Assembly: GCF_019393635.1 (NCBI RefSeq)
Contig: NC_057861.1
Span: 191,224,026-191,288,025, forward strand
Source of the DNA: Dromiciops gliroides
Lineage: Eukaryota; Chordata; Mammalia; Microbiotheria; Microbiotheriidae
Length of the DNA stretch: 64,000 nt
Direction: 5' to 3'
This document shows positions 25,198 to 36,540 of this stretch, piece after piece (positions within the stretch are counted from its first letter, which is position 1; every line of letters begins with the position of its first letter). A program made the translations under genes and the position numbers. Below the pieces are notes generated by a model. That model had not been told where the DNA came from. It did no database searches and was given only the letters and a program-made list of their open reading frames with translations.

Positions 25198-26030
25198 TTG
25201 TCTTCATTATTGACCTCCAGACCCACGAAGTTTCCCAGAGGCACAATATCTTCCACTACTTGGCTCAGTTTGGCCTCAAAGCCTTAAATATCCCTCAGAG
25301 TTATAGCTTCTGGCCACAATTTCCTCCAGAAAGAGTTTGTGGTCTTATAAGGGACTGCATGATAGGCCTTACCTATCAGAGTGACACAGTGGAGGATATT
25401 GAAATGGTCCTTCCAGAACTCTCTCAATGTCAACTCAGTATCCAAGACTACTTCAAGGCACCTCTGGATGAGAGCCTTGGTATACAGTTTTTTAAAGTTT
25501 GAGAAGACCTCATGGTCCATGGGCTGCAAGAGAGGAGTTGTGTTAGGGCAAGATCATCATAGTCATAAAATTAAACATTTCTAGCAAGTCGTCCTCCAAG
25601 CTTGAAGGATGAACAGGAACATTGTCCATTATTAACAGAGCCCTTAAAGGCAACTCTTTTTCCTGCAAATATTTTTTTACATTTGGACCAAATACTTTGT
25701 TCATCCATTCAATGAAGAACTGCCTGGTTACTCAAGCTTTGCTGCTGGCCCTCCACATTACACTTAACTTGGTTTTTATCACATTTTCTCTCTTGAAAAC
25801 TCAATGATAGACTAGTAGAGGCTTAAGTTTTAACCCCCCATTAGCATTCCCACACAACAACAGATTTAGCCTGTCTATCATCAGCTCGTGCACTGGTCAG
25901 GCCTTCTCCTCTTGAGTGATGTAGGTTCTGTTAGGCATTTTCTTCCAAAATAAATCAGTCTCACCACAATTGAAGACTTTTGGGGGAATAAAACCTTCAG
26001 TCTCTATATAATCCATCTATAATGTTTACA
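25198..26030 (-). pseudogene. Tigger transposase remnant, DDE catalytic core
   Basis: The catalytic part of the Tigger transposase in broken frames. The longest open piece, 81 codons at 25284-25529, reads MQPMDHEVFSNFKKLY and continues through LREFWKDHFN to WRKLWPEA, matching the Tigger1/TIGD1-type domain. The MDN motif carrying the second catalytic aspartate is intact. The first is changed (NCGETD instead of NCDETG). Confidence 0.85.
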
Positions 26031-26429
26031 CAGTCATGATGACTTGTAAGAACAACAACAATAACAAAAAAAAAACTACAACCTTGAAATTTGTTTTTAA
26101 AAGCATAAGAAAGTACACGGTGAAATATGTGGTGTTCTGCACCGAGCTGAAGCTACTGTGAGGCTGACCCATGTCTTTGTTTGTCCAGAGAGAGGAGATG
26201 TGGGTCACCATCTTGACTCATACAGATTTTAGCAAGTACAACAAGTGCCAAGCAAGTATCAAGTGCTGAAACATTTTTTTCCCCTCATAGAAATGAATCA
26301 AATACTGAATCTCACAAGTTTTTAAACTGATGAGTGCTATGGTACCCCTGTACTTATAAACAAGGATTGCCCAATGTATGCCAAGACTGAGATGCTTTGA
26401 AATCCAGACTCCAGACAAGCCACTGTTAG

Positions 26430-27830
26430 AGTGGAGAGAGTCAGAAAATTAATAATAGGGGATGATAAGAAGAAAAAGACTGAAATTACCAAATACCTTA
26501 GGAGTAAGAAAACTTAAAGATTTTCAGCATAAGTTAATAAATTGACAGAGAAAACAGCAAGAGCAGAAGGAAATTTGGCTTCCAAATCTAGTGAATGAGT
26601 TCAGGGTGACTATGGATAAAATTGCAAAACAAAGAAAAATGATCTAATATTTGATGAGATAGAGTATCCTGTAGAATTTGAAGAGAGCATGGAACCTCAA
26701 CATGCAATTCTCAAATGGTTTAAAAAATAAGAATTGTGGGAGAAGAATATATGGTCTTCACAGCAGAAATAATTGGAAAAATAGAAAAACTCATCTGTCA
26801 CCAAAGAAATGAAAGAGAAGACAACTGATTGGGAAGGCAAATACACAGAAGTAAAGGACAATCCAGATGAAGAGAAACAGAAAGCCATAACATTCTCTAT
26901 TCAAGAAAAAACATGTTCATCTTAAAGACAGGATGAGTAGAGACAACTTCAGAATTAAACATCTCCCAAAAGAATATGATAAGTCAAAAAACCCAGCATA
27001 GTATATTGTAAGAAATGATACAAGAAAAATGCCCAGAACTTCTTAACACAGAAAACAGAATATTAACAAACAAAAGATTATTTAGATCACCTCAGGGGAT
27101 ATTGAAAATTAGAAGAGATTAAATAAACTAGAAAGAATCAACAATGATAAATAAAACTAAAAGTTGATGATTTAAAAGGACAAATAAAATGGATAAACTT
27201 TTGGCTAATCTGATTAAAAAGAAGAGAGCAGAAAATCAATCAATAAAATAGCAAATAAGCAAGGTGAAATCATGGCAAAACAAGGAAAAATAAAAAGAAC
27301 AATCAGAACTTTCATGCATACTTATTATATATTAACAAAACTGAGAACACAAAAGAAATGAAGGAATACCTTCAAAAATGAGAAATACACAGAATGTCAG
27401 AAGAGCAGATAAAGATCTTAAATAATCCAATCTTAGAAATGGAACTAGCAGTAAAATAACTACCCAAGGGGGAAAAAACCCTACTAGCCCTGCTGGATTT
27501 ACAGGAGAATTTTATCAAATTTTAAAAGAACAATTTCCATCTTCTTTGTTGAAGTCTCTACAAAACACTTTGTTCTAGGGAATAGCTTGCTAGAAGGAAG
27601 AGGGATGCTGGGGGGAACTATGATAATGTAAAAAACAAAAGATAGTGATGAAAACCTTCTGAAAAAAAATCAAGTCTAATTCCTGTAGCTTTAACTGATC
27701 ATTTGCTCTCATACTCCCCTACACATTGCACTGTGAACTTCAGAAATGATAGGCTTGTTTGACAATTATACACCAGTACTGAATACAGAATAAAATTAGA
27801 TAAAAAATTATTTCTTTCATGACCCAGGTT
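26430..27830 (+). mobile_element. Old L1 fragment, sense (ORF1 to early ORF2 remnants)
   Basis: A-rich sequence with ORF1-like phrases (AGAATTAAACATCTCCCAAA) followed by ORF2 phrases including CTGGATTTACAGGAGAATTT, the coding of the conserved GFTGEFY block of L1 reverse transcriptase. Stops in all frames. One of the oldest L1 copies here. Confidence 0.65.
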
Positions 27831-27839
27831 AAAGTAGGT

Positions 27840-28520
27840 CATGAAAGCCTGAAGCCTGAGATATGACATGTTTGTAGGCAGTAGGAAAGGAATAAGTAGA
27901 TAGGAAGATATTGAAGATTAGTGAGAATAGGGATGATAGAGGGGGCAATCTACTGGAGAGGAAGAGATGAAATAGCATCACTTGTGCATAAAGAGGGGTT
28001 TGCTTTGGCAAGGAGAAGGTGCACCTTATGTAAAACAGGAGTAAAGGAGGACACAGGAGAAAAATATATCAAGATGATATGAGATGAGGATGGGAGAAAA
28101 GGAAGCTTTTGGCAAATGGCCTCAATTTTTTTCAGCAAAATATGAGTCAAAGTTCTTAGTTGAGAAGTTAGGGGTAAAGATAACCATGGGAATTTTGAAA
28201 AGGAATTAAAAGTTTGGAAAATACACCAAGGAGAGTGGGACTGTGAATCAATTAGGGAGCTATAGGATTGCCTTGAGGATCCAGTTGAGATTATGTAACA
28301 TATATTTGTAGTGAACACAGCTTTGTGATTTTTTTCCAGCTTGTTCAGCAGCATGTGAGTCAGAACAAAGGCATGCAGATGGTGGGAGTAATACAAGGCT
28401 GAGGCTTGGCAAAGCAAGATCAATAATAGGATAAAGGATCAGGAACTCAAAAGAAAAGTACAGTGTAAAGTTGAATTGGTTCACCAAGAAGTCAAGATAG
28501 GGAAGTTCACCTCTCTTGAT
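27840..28520 (-). mobile_element. L2-type LINE fragment
   Basis: Parallel to 9234-9600: the minus strand contains LSTYSFPTAYKHVISQA, equivalent to the GSFPVTYKHTHV block of the other copy. Broken. Confidence 0.65.
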
Positions 28521-28855
28521 GTTCCTCAATCATTCTTATCACTTTTTACTTCTCTATCATAAATAATTTGCTCATTAACTACTGCCCCCCTTTCACCCAT
28601 CCTTGGAACTTTCAATCCCTCGCCCTTGGGACAGTATTAGAAAATTCCCACAAAATGAACTAGGCAAATTCCCATGATGGTAGGCTACTAGGCAAAGGTT
28701 TTCAATTATCTCTGTTCCCATCCCTTCTCTTCTCTTCCTTTCCTTAGTTTATCCCATAAAGAAATCAGGCAAATGCCTGATTATCCTTTGGGGATCGTCA
28801 GATCTTTTGAAAGCTGCTAACTAAACTTTGTGTACCTCACTTTGAAACACTGAGC

Positions 28856-28858
<3 letters not shown>
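28521..28858. other. Unassigned DNA
   Basis: Between L2 and a (GT)n tract, with nothing recognised. Confidence 0.5.

Positions 28859-28892
<34 letters not shown>
28859..28892. repeat. (GT)n microsatellite
   Basis: 17 uninterrupted GT units at the edge of an L1 fragment. Confidence 0.95.
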
Positions 28893-28893
<1 letters not shown>

Positions 28894-28894
28894 T

Positions 28895-29430
28895 TGTTCT
28901 TTCCATTTACATTGTTGTAGTCATTGTCTATACTATTTTCTTGGCTATTCTCACTTCATTCTGCATCAGTTCATGTAGATCTTTCCAGGCTTCTTTGTAT
29001 TCATCACATTCATCATTTCTTCCACACAGTAATATTCCATTATAGTCACATATCACAGTTTGTTCAGTCATTCCCCAAACAATGAGCATCTACTTTGTTT
29101 CCTAATGCTGCTATAAATAGTTGGTATATATTGGGACTTTGTTCTTATCACTGGCTTCCTTGGTGGTATAAGCCCAGTAATAGAATCTCTAGTTCAAAGA
29201 CAAAGTGTAGTTTAGTCACTTTATTTGCATATTTCTGAATTGCCTTCTTTTTTTTTTGCGGGGCAATGAGGATTAAGTGACTTGCCCAGGGTCACATAGC
29301 TAGTAAGTGTCAAGTGTCTGAGACCAGATTTGAACTCAGGTCCTCCTGAATCCAGGGCCACTGTGCCACCTAGCTGCCCCCCTGAATTGCTTTTCAAAGA
29401 TGCTTGTACCAGTTCCCAATAAGTTTGATA
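28895..29430 (-). mobile_element. L1 3' fragment, antisense
   Basis: The reverse complement of late ORF2, with the phrase CATCAGTTCATGTAGATCTT and the TTCAGTCATTCCCCAAACAA block shared with the copies at 5.4, 24.2 and 40.2 kb. Interrupted by a SINE at 29249-29380 and preceded by a (GT)n tract. Confidence 0.7.
29249..29380 (-). mobile_element. SINE (WSINE1-type), short internal deletion in the head
   Basis: The head lacks the usual TGCTCTATC-type bases before ACTGTGCCACC. TSD CTGAATTGC.TT. Confidence 0.9.
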
Positions 29431-30439
29431 TTATTATCAAATAATATATAAAAGGTATACTCATTATATTCACCCTCTAATAGCACCCATGGCAGAAGAA
29501 AAGAAGCCTTTTTTTTTAGTATTGCCATTGGTGACTTATACAGAGATGAATACCATGGTACATAAGTAAGAAAATGAAAGCAAGTCAGCATCTTGTATGA
29601 GGATTTTGTATGGTTCCCATTTTATTGCAATAATGGAACACTGATTGGCACATCTGCATTTCTTTGTATGTTGGCATAACAACCAGTTCATCACAACGTC
29701 TTGGAGCCCCATCCCCACTTTAATTTCTCAGTGGCTTTGGTTTTGGTTTCTTTTTCACAATATGTGAGTCCAGAAGTTGATCACCAGTGCAAAGTACCTT
29801 CTTATAAAATTACTCTTATTGTAGGGAGAGAGGCTACTCTGTTGTCCTAGGCAGTATTTGATCTGTAACCTGCAATGAAAAGAAATAGATCACACTGCAA
29901 AGATGAAACCCAGTTTTTTAGGCAGGCAGGATCAAATGAATGGCATCCAATAAATTAACATGCCTAGCAACATCTGCAGCTTCCTGCCTTCGTCACCTGA
30001 CTCCATTCCTTCAATCAGGCTGCTGTTGGAGGCAGGGAAGGCTGTTTCTCAATTGCTTGTATGATATCCTCATCTAAGAGACTGTGCTGGGCTTGATATG
30101 TCCACAGAGAGAACTGCAGCATCCACATTGCAGATGGTAAAAGCAATGTTCTTCCTCAAAACAATTCACAAGGAAGGTAATTCTTCTCCCTGGAGAGATG
30201 TCACATGCTCCATTATTTTAGCTGACCAGATTATACTGCCATGGTTATTTAAGAATAAAAGTTTTTTATTGGTTGATGACACTCAGAGAAGGGAAATTTC
30301 TATCACGTTTGCACAAAACTTCTCCATGCTAGAGTTTAACTAACTTTGCGCTTATTTTTAAATCTTTCTATTCCCGTTCAAGAGCATTTCTGATTAAATG
30401 TGCTCCTATTACACTTCTGTTAGTCATCCAGTGTATTGA
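29431..30439. other. Repeat-poor unique DNA
   Basis: About 1 kb with no recognised transposon. An 81-codon frame at 30098-30343 has no known motif and no clear splice sites. A candidate place for conserved noncoding sequence. Confidence 0.5.
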
Positions 30440-30582
30440 GACGTGTTCCATCGGTATAGTAGTCAGGAGAGATGTGGGTTTGAAACTGTGCTCTAAAGCT
30501 TGCTGTGTGACCCTGGACAAGTCATGCAACCTCCCAAAGCCTCAGTTTCTTCATCCAGAAAATAGGGATGATAATAATAATT
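30440..30582 (+). repeat. MIR, left part, split by an LTR
   Basis: TGTGTGACCCTGGACAAGTC and AAAATAGGGATGATAATAAT are MIR core and tail. The remainder appears after the LTR, at 31032-31110. Confidence 0.78.
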
Positions 30583-31031
30583 CGTGATGAAATAATGAGA
30601 TTTAGCAGATACTCAAAGACCCACCTGGAGATTAATCTAGACTGATTGAATCAAGTGAGAGTGATTAACTGCTGATTAGCCTACTTCAAGTTAACTGGAT
30701 TGTAATCACACCTTGAGAACACCTTCAGAACCAATGGATTTGGATGATGCCAACCAATCAGCTTGAAGCAGTGTGTAGGGAACCACCTCTGTTCCAGACC
30801 TATAAAAAGCTTCCACAAATCAGCTTGCTAGAGAGTTCGTGATTGAAGCAGGCTTGTGGCAGAGGACTTGAGGAAGAACCAGACCAGGCTGGAACTCTGG
30901 GCTAAATAGGCTTTTTTCTTAACTTTCTGAACTCCATGAGAATATCTGTATGCTTTAATAAATGTTTAATGCCCAAGGACTGGTGCTAAAGCTTCTAATT
31001 TAAGGCAGCCACAATTTAGATTTTAAACATC
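30583..31031 (+). mobile_element. Solo LTR of a second family, inserted in a MIR
   Basis: TGATGAAATAATGAG to AACATCACA, ends TGATG/CATCA. A TATAAAAAGC promoter box near 30802 and an AATAAA near 30958 give LTR architecture. The MIR text breaks at GATAATAATAATT and resumes as AATTATACTATCTATCTC right after the element, so the insertion site is clear. No internal region. Fossil. Confidence 0.75.
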
Positions 31032-31110
31032 ACAAATTATACTATCTATCTCAAAGACTGATTGTAAGAAAAAGTGTGTTGTAAACCTATGAGGGCTCTA
31101 TAAGACATCA
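31032..31110 (+). repeat. MIR, right part after the LTR
   Basis: ATCTATCTCAAAGACTGATT continues the MIR tail in the correct order. Confidence 0.65.
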
Positions 31111-31508
31111 GCATCATCATTAGTTTACAGTAGCCAGAGTGAAATTTTGTATGGACTTCATGTGGATCAGGGATCCCTTTTTAATTATGAAGAAAGATTT
31201 GCAATTTTTTTCCTGTTCTCAAGGTGTCTGCCTTTCCTGCACCATTATCTCTGTGGTCGTCCCTATCCTCAATTATATTCAGTCAGTAATCATGCAGTTC
31301 CAATACTTGATGCCTTTCTAACTTAAGCTTCAAAAAACCCTGCTGTTGTTCTTTGACTGCTTGATGTATTGAAATTTATTGGGGAGTTACTTGCTTTTTT
31401 TATACACTGGGAATAACAGTCACCACTAATAGGTAGGCAGTTCCCTCCTTGCCATATTGTAGAAGGCAGTACTTGTACTATCAGCCTATGAAAGGCCCAA
31501 ATCCTGTG
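31111..31508. other. Unassigned DNA
   Basis: No features seen between the split MIR and the hAT-like element. Confidence 0.5.
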
Positions 31509-31698
31509 CAGCAAAGCTTCTTAAATTGTGGGTATTGACCCCATATGGAGTTTCATAACTGAATGAGGGGGTCATGAAAAATTTGGCAACAGCAAAAGTT
31601 TATGTATACCTGTTTTTATACCTGTATACCTGGGGTCATGTAAAAATTTCTTGGGCGAAAAGGGGTAATGAGTGGAAAAAGTTTAAGAAGCCCTGCTG
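31509..31698 (+). mobile_element. Miniature hAT-like DNA element
   Basis: About 190 bases with inverted ends CAGCAAAGCTTCTTAAA and CAGCAGGGCTTCTTAAA and internal GGGTCATG-type repeats on each side. CAG..GGTTCTTAAA-like ends are typical of hAT MITEs. An 8-base TSD is not evident, so the superfamily is tentative. Confidence 0.6.
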
Positions 31699-31839
31699 TA
31701 TGGCACTGATTTTATTTACTGGCTTTGTAGTGGAAGCATGCCACCTATTCCAAGCTGGGCTTTTCCATGTAGGATTCTGTTTCCCTGGAACAAGTCTCTA
31801 GTACTTCTTGTCTCTACTCCCTTCTGAAATCAGGCAGCC

Positions 31840-32690
31840 ATGTGCCATTGCCCACTGCCCACCTCCGCCACTGTTTGTAAATCTCCATCAATGATGAACC
31901 CATAGTCTCTCAAGGCAGCCCATCCCATGTTTGGACAGCTCTGATGGTTAAAAACCTTTTCTTGACATCAAAACTCCATGTTCTTCTTTGTAATTTCCAT
32001 CCATCGTTCCAGATTCAACCTCTTGGGGCCAAACAGAACATCCCTCTTCCATGTAACTTAAAGTACTTAAAGATAGTTATCAATTTCCCCTTGAGTCTTC
32101 CCTTCTGGAATCTATACATCCTTAATTCCTTCAACCATTTCCCCTATGACATGCACTTGAGGCTTTACACTATCCTGGTTGCCCTCCTCTGAATGCTTTC
32201 CAGCTTATTTATGTCCTTAAATGGTGACACTTGGAAGTGCTCACAATACTCCAGTTGTGATCTAAGTAGGGCAGAATTCAGTGGTACCATCATTCAACTT
32301 ATTCCTTAGAAGCTGGGCCTCTCAAAACGATCCAAGGTTACATTAGAATTGGGTTTTTTTGGCTGGCACACCACACTACTGACTTACATTGAGTTTTCAG
32401 TCTGCTAAGACCCTCAAGGTCTCTTTCAGACAAATAGCTATTTACACATGCCTGCCCCATCCTGAATTTCTGAGATTGACTTCATATTGATATCTATTAA
32501 ATTTCACCTTATTAGATTCAGTTCATTCTCTAGTCTTTTAAAATCTTTTTGGATCCTGGTTTTGTTTTAGTATGTTTGTTATATCTCCCAACGGTGTTCC
32601 ATCTGAAAATTTGGTGAACATGTCAGATATGCCAAGTCATTTACATAATGGTAAATAGCACAGGATGAATTACAGATTCTGGGTATATTC
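31840..32690 (-). mobile_element. CR1/L3-type LINE, antisense
   Basis: Has the CR1 hallmark TATCCTGGTTGCCCTCCTCT plus TCAAGGCAGCCCATCCCATG and AGTAGGGCAGAATTCAGTGG, homologous to 12.8-13.8 kb. Confidence 0.78.
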
Positions 32691-33060
32691 ACACAACTCA
32701 TTTTATCAACAAGTATTTATTAAATGACTACTATGTGCCAGGCCTTGTATGCTGAGGAAACATGGTCAAAAATGAAACAGTTCTGTTTTCAAAAAGGTTA
32801 CGTTCTATAGAAAGAAGGAAAAAAGAAAAGATGGGAGGAAGAGAAAAAGGAAAGGGAAAGGAAGAGAAAGGAAGGGAAGGGAAGGGAAGGGAAGACCAGG
32901 CAAGGTAAGGCAAGGCAAAGTATTTATTAAGCACCTAATCTATGCCAGGCAGAATGTTAGATGCTTAGGAAATAGTAAAAAATTAAATAGTCCTGTCTTC
33001 AAGGAGCTTACTTCCATAGGGCGTAACAATATATGCACATATAAGTGTAAGAACTTCTAG
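32690..33060 (-). mobile_element. Two L2 3' ends in tandem with a purine tract between
   Basis: AAGTATTTATTAAATGACTA and, 210 bases later, AAAGTATTTATTAAGCACCT each begin the antisense L2 terminus (both followed by ATGTGCCAGGC-like sequence). The GGGAA-rich tract between them may be the degraded tail of one copy. Confidence 0.7.
32813..32896. repeat. Polypurine (GGGAA)n-like tract
   Basis: An 80-base all-purine plus strand with GGGAA and AGGAA units between two L2 ends. Mirror-symmetric purine tracts can form triplex DNA. Confidence 0.85.
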
Positions 33061-34973
33061 CAAGGCATTAGCTGATCACAAAACACCTGGGGAATTATAG
33101 TTCTTCCCTGCTTGGGAAGAGAGGAAATTAATGTAAGATCAGACTCAAACAGGAAAGCAGAGCTTTTTCATGTACAGCTTTTAGTGGGAGTTTTGAGGAA
33201 CTCTAAGGAGAGAACAAAAAGAAGAGATGGGAGAGGAACCAGTCACCCCATGATAGCAGTGTGACCATGGCAACCAATGTTTGTGCTATCTGCAGTCCCC
33301 TTCTTTAAGACTAAAAGAGATGACCTCTAAATGGACAAGCAGAGTGGTGTATGGCTATTTTTAATCATAGGCACTCACTTGCGAGAAAAGTCAAATATAA
33401 GGAATGAATGGTAGTTCTTTACCCTGCCTACCCTGTCCTTGCCTTACTTTTATAACACTCCATTAGATTAGAAGTTTCCAGAGGGCAGAGAGTAACTATC
33501 TTTTGCCTCTATTTGTATCCCCATTACTTAGCACAATGCCTGGCTCATAGTAAGCATAACTGTTTATTGATTGATTCACTGATTGCTTATCCTGACCCTC
33601 ACTGACGAGAAGGCCAGATGGGTTAGATTTTATCCCTCCCCCAAAATTCTCTGGTCCCCTTAAGCAGGGTTGGGGTCAAATCTAACCTAACTGGTCTTCC
33701 ACAGAGTAAGGATCAAGGCAGTCAGTGTTACATGTGGGGACTTGACTAGGATAAAATTGGAGTCCTTTTCTTTAGCAGAGACTCCTGAATAGAATCTGTA
33801 ACTGGGACTTTTGATTTTAGAGATACTCTAGACTATGAGATCCAAGAGAATTTGACCTGCCCCCCCAAAAAAAATTTTTTTAGGCTATAAATGTACAGTT
33901 GATTTTTTTTCTGGTGTGTTCTCTCATAAGTCAGTTCCATTGGTGAAATTTTATAAACTTTTCATTTGTTGATTACTTCACTGATAGATAATAATACTTT
34001 TTCTATTATTGAATTCTATACGAGTATTGCTATATTGATAACTTATAGTAATGTTGTTTTGCATTAATCAGTACTATTACTAAATTTAATGTGAGCATTC
34101 TAGAACCACTAGATTGCTACAGTCAAGTAGAAATGTTCATATTGTTCTTTGGCATTTAAACAGACTTAGACTTCTTGTCTTTTGTGAAAGCAAAATGTCC
34201 TGCAACTTCTTAAGATAACAATCTTGTGCCTAAGATCCACAAATAGCTGACATTCTTTGCTACTTCTATAACTGAGTCCACTTGTCTTCTTGTTCCAGTG
34301 GGTAAGTTGGCAATTCCAAGGAAGAATTTCGGGTGCCCTTTGGGACAAGGGATCCAGGGGAAATTGCCTGGCTCTCTATGAGGATCACCTTTGCCAGAGG
34401 GACTTTTGGTGTGCCCTGTGTAGAAGGGGAGACTTTGGCAGATGCTAGGTGAATGGCTTTATGTACTGAGAGAATCATTTGAAGAATTTCCTCCCAGGAC
34501 ATTTTTCTCATTCAAGAATGAGTTGGCCCCAGGTCTCAACTCTCTATGGGGAGTGCTCCATGTAGTTTGGAAAGCTTAGTGTAGACCATGTTTCTTTTCA
34601 AGAAGGAAGCCAGTTCTGTCTTTGTTCTTTTCTTTTGCTTATGGATTGAGAAAGAGTAAGGCTAAGCAAGTAGAGATATTTGTTAAACTTCATAAAAATG
34701 CTTTCTTATTTGGTTGGTTTATTTGGGAAATTTTGTGAAATATTCTTTGCTTTGTGAATCTATAAAACTTTGTATTTGGGGATAATTGTGATTTTCATCT
34801 GTACATGTGGGATTGAAAATAATAATGTAACATTAGCTGTTTTGAGCCTTTACTTATTGCACTGGGGATGCAAGTTTTCCATTGCTTATGCCTTTCCAGA
34901 GACCACAGCAGAACTGTTCTTAATTTTTTGCTTGGAAGGAAAATTGCCTGGATAGCAAATTTCAAACAGGGGG
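33061..34973. other. Unassigned DNA (apart from the L2 end at 33430)
   Basis: Mostly unique-looking. If the LTR call at 34974 is right, some of the part just before it is degraded retroviral internal sequence, but no gene is recognisable. Confidence 0.45.
33430..33600 (+). mobile_element. L2 3' end, sense
   Basis: CCAGAGGGCAGAGAGTAACT and TTAGCACAATGCCTGGCTCA are the canonical L2 3' UTR landmarks. Confidence 0.75.
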
Positions 34974-35640
34974 AAATGTGTTAAAAGACTTTTGGAACAT
35001 GCACAGATAGCCTGGTACCCTGTCCTACATGTAGCTAGGAGTAGCCTCCTTCCCCCTCCCCCCCACCCCAGGGGTGGCCTCCTTTGATCAGCTTCCTTTT
35101 TAAAAACTGATCAGACTGAGATAATCTATTTCCTGATGTGTCTAGAGGTAGTTAAATCAAATCATCTCACCCACTTAAAGTAAATGTGAACATGCTAATA
35201 TATGTATCAAAAGCAGAAATCTTGATTATTCATGAGATGTGAACAAGGCCTGGACATCTCTCCAGGAGACAGGAATTCTACCCATACAAGTTAATGCAAC
35301 TTGGTCTTGTCATCTGTTGCTTATATAAAACCACTGAGTTAGTTGAATTCAGAGAACAAAGAGGCTGACAGTAGAAAGAAGAATACAATCCAACTAAATT
35401 CTAGAGAAGGAATCAGTTGGAGGGTGAGGTGTATAATCCTGGACCACAGTCTTGATCTTGGTTCCCTCCCCATATCCTTGGCCAGAGAAGCCTCTTGAAC
35501 TTTGAAGATTCCAGAGGAACTAGATTTTTTCCTTGACAGCTCGGTAATGTCTATAGAAGAATTGATGATAGTGTCAGCATTGGGAGCCAGGGACACACTG
35601 GATGTGATGCAGAAAGGAGATTCCAGGCTCTAAAAATAAC
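34974..35640 (+). mobile_element. Possible LTR preceded by a polypurine tract
   Basis: The purine run AGGGGGAAATG directly precedes TGTTAAAAGACTTTTGG, the layout of a 3' LTR start. A TATATAAAA box lies near 35325. No matching second LTR or convincing internal gene was seen. The right boundary is a guess. Old. Confidence 0.4.
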
Positions 35641-36059
35641 CTAGCAAAAAAGCTACACCATACCTAAGGGAAACATGTTGAAGATTCCAGAAAAATTACT
35701 TCTGGGAACAATGTTTGCCCTTTGCCATTTGTTCTCTCTAAGCTTACTTTCCTCTGATTCTGTAGATACTGGTGGGAGAGTATGTCACAAATTTGGGGGA
35801 TGAGGTTTTGTATCAACTCTTTGTACTTTACTACCCTAGTATCCATCCCTGTCTAAAAGCTAACTTTCTGGCTGATTAATTGATATCAACTGATAATCAT
35901 GGAAGTAAGCACACTGGTAGGGGCTTTTGAGTTATAGCATTAGACAAACAATCCCCAAGACATTAGGAATAGCCCTAGAACCTTGAGGGGATGTAGTATT
36001 TGTACTCTGGGGATTCAACTCTTCCATGCAAATGGGAGTTGGGATAGTGGCTCCAGAGC
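35641..36059. other. Unassigned DNA
   Basis: Nothing recognised between the possible LTR and CR1/L3. Confidence 0.5.
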
Positions 36060-36500
36060 ATGTGTTATATGATCCATTCTAAAAATTTTTGGGTAATCAA
36101 GGTCAAGTTCACTGGCCCATAGTATAAGACTCCATTAGCTTCCCTTTTTTGAAAATTGGTATAACATTTGTTCTTCTCCAGTCCTTAGGTACCATTTTCA
36201 TTTTCCACAATCTCCCTGATATCACAGACCTAGGCTCACACATTGACATTATGCACATTACCCTAAGATGCAGTTCATCTGAACCAAGTAACTTAAATTC
36301 AGCATTATCTTTGATATCACTTCCCTGTTAGCCATTTTTGCTCTGTCACTTCTAATGTAAAGGTCATTCTCCATGGCAGAGAAAACAGAGATAAAATTAA
36401 AATTTAGCAATTCTACCATCTCCCTGTTGTCAGCTATCATCATTTTATCCACCCCTATCAGTGATCTTTCTCTTTTTTGTTCTTCCTTTTTTGTCCCAAT
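36060..36500 (-). mobile_element. CR1/L3-type LINE, upstream segment
   Basis: TTCTTCTCCAGTCCTTAGGT, ACAATCTCCCTGATATCACA and AGATGCAGTTCATCTGAACC are CR1-type phrases from a part of the element not present in the other copies. Confidence 0.65.
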
Positions 36501-36510
36501 ATAGTTTACA

Positions 36511-36540
36511 AAAACAAACAAACAAACAAACAAACAAAAA
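36511..36540. repeat. (CAAA)n microsatellite
   Basis: About seven CAAA units. The tail of a nearby element is the probable source. Confidence 0.9.

Larger units (their letters stand above)
22643..26350 (-). mobile_element. Tigger/pogo DNA transposon, nearly end to end, with nested L1 and SINEs
   Basis: Inverted ends CAGTGGTATCTCAG (plus, from 22643) and CAGGGGTACCATAG (minus, from 26350) are each flanked by TA, the Tc1/mariner/pogo target duplication. Between them the minus strand encodes a broken Tigger transposase: EGFIPPKVFNCGETDLFWKK and TYITQEEK near 25.9-26.0 kb, LLIMDN.PVHP near 25.6 kb, then QPMDHEVFSNFKKLYTKAL and LREFWKDHFNILHC near 25.3-25.5 kb. The C-terminal part continues beyond the nested L1 (EDHREELTTEELPERQ, then EKYHPDKALAS) and, past a SINE, ends with KQVSLDRFLVK, a PCNA-binding (PIP-box-like) motif known from pogo/Tigger transposases. 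The first catalytic aspartate of the NxDETG box reads G here, and in-frame stops are present. The N-terminal DNA-binding region is not recognisable, so some internal sequence is missing. This is a dead fossil, not a domesticated TIGD gene. Confidence 0.88.

Noticed and set aside
25284-25529. Possible domesticated Tigger-derived (TIGD-like) host gene
   Set aside because: The transposase is broken by stops and by nested insertions, and the first catalytic aspartate box is changed.
28260-28529. An 89-codon minus-strand frame, and the 157-codon frame at 27950-28423
   Set aside because: They lie in an L2 fragment and follow L2 ORF2 remnants. No host-gene feature.
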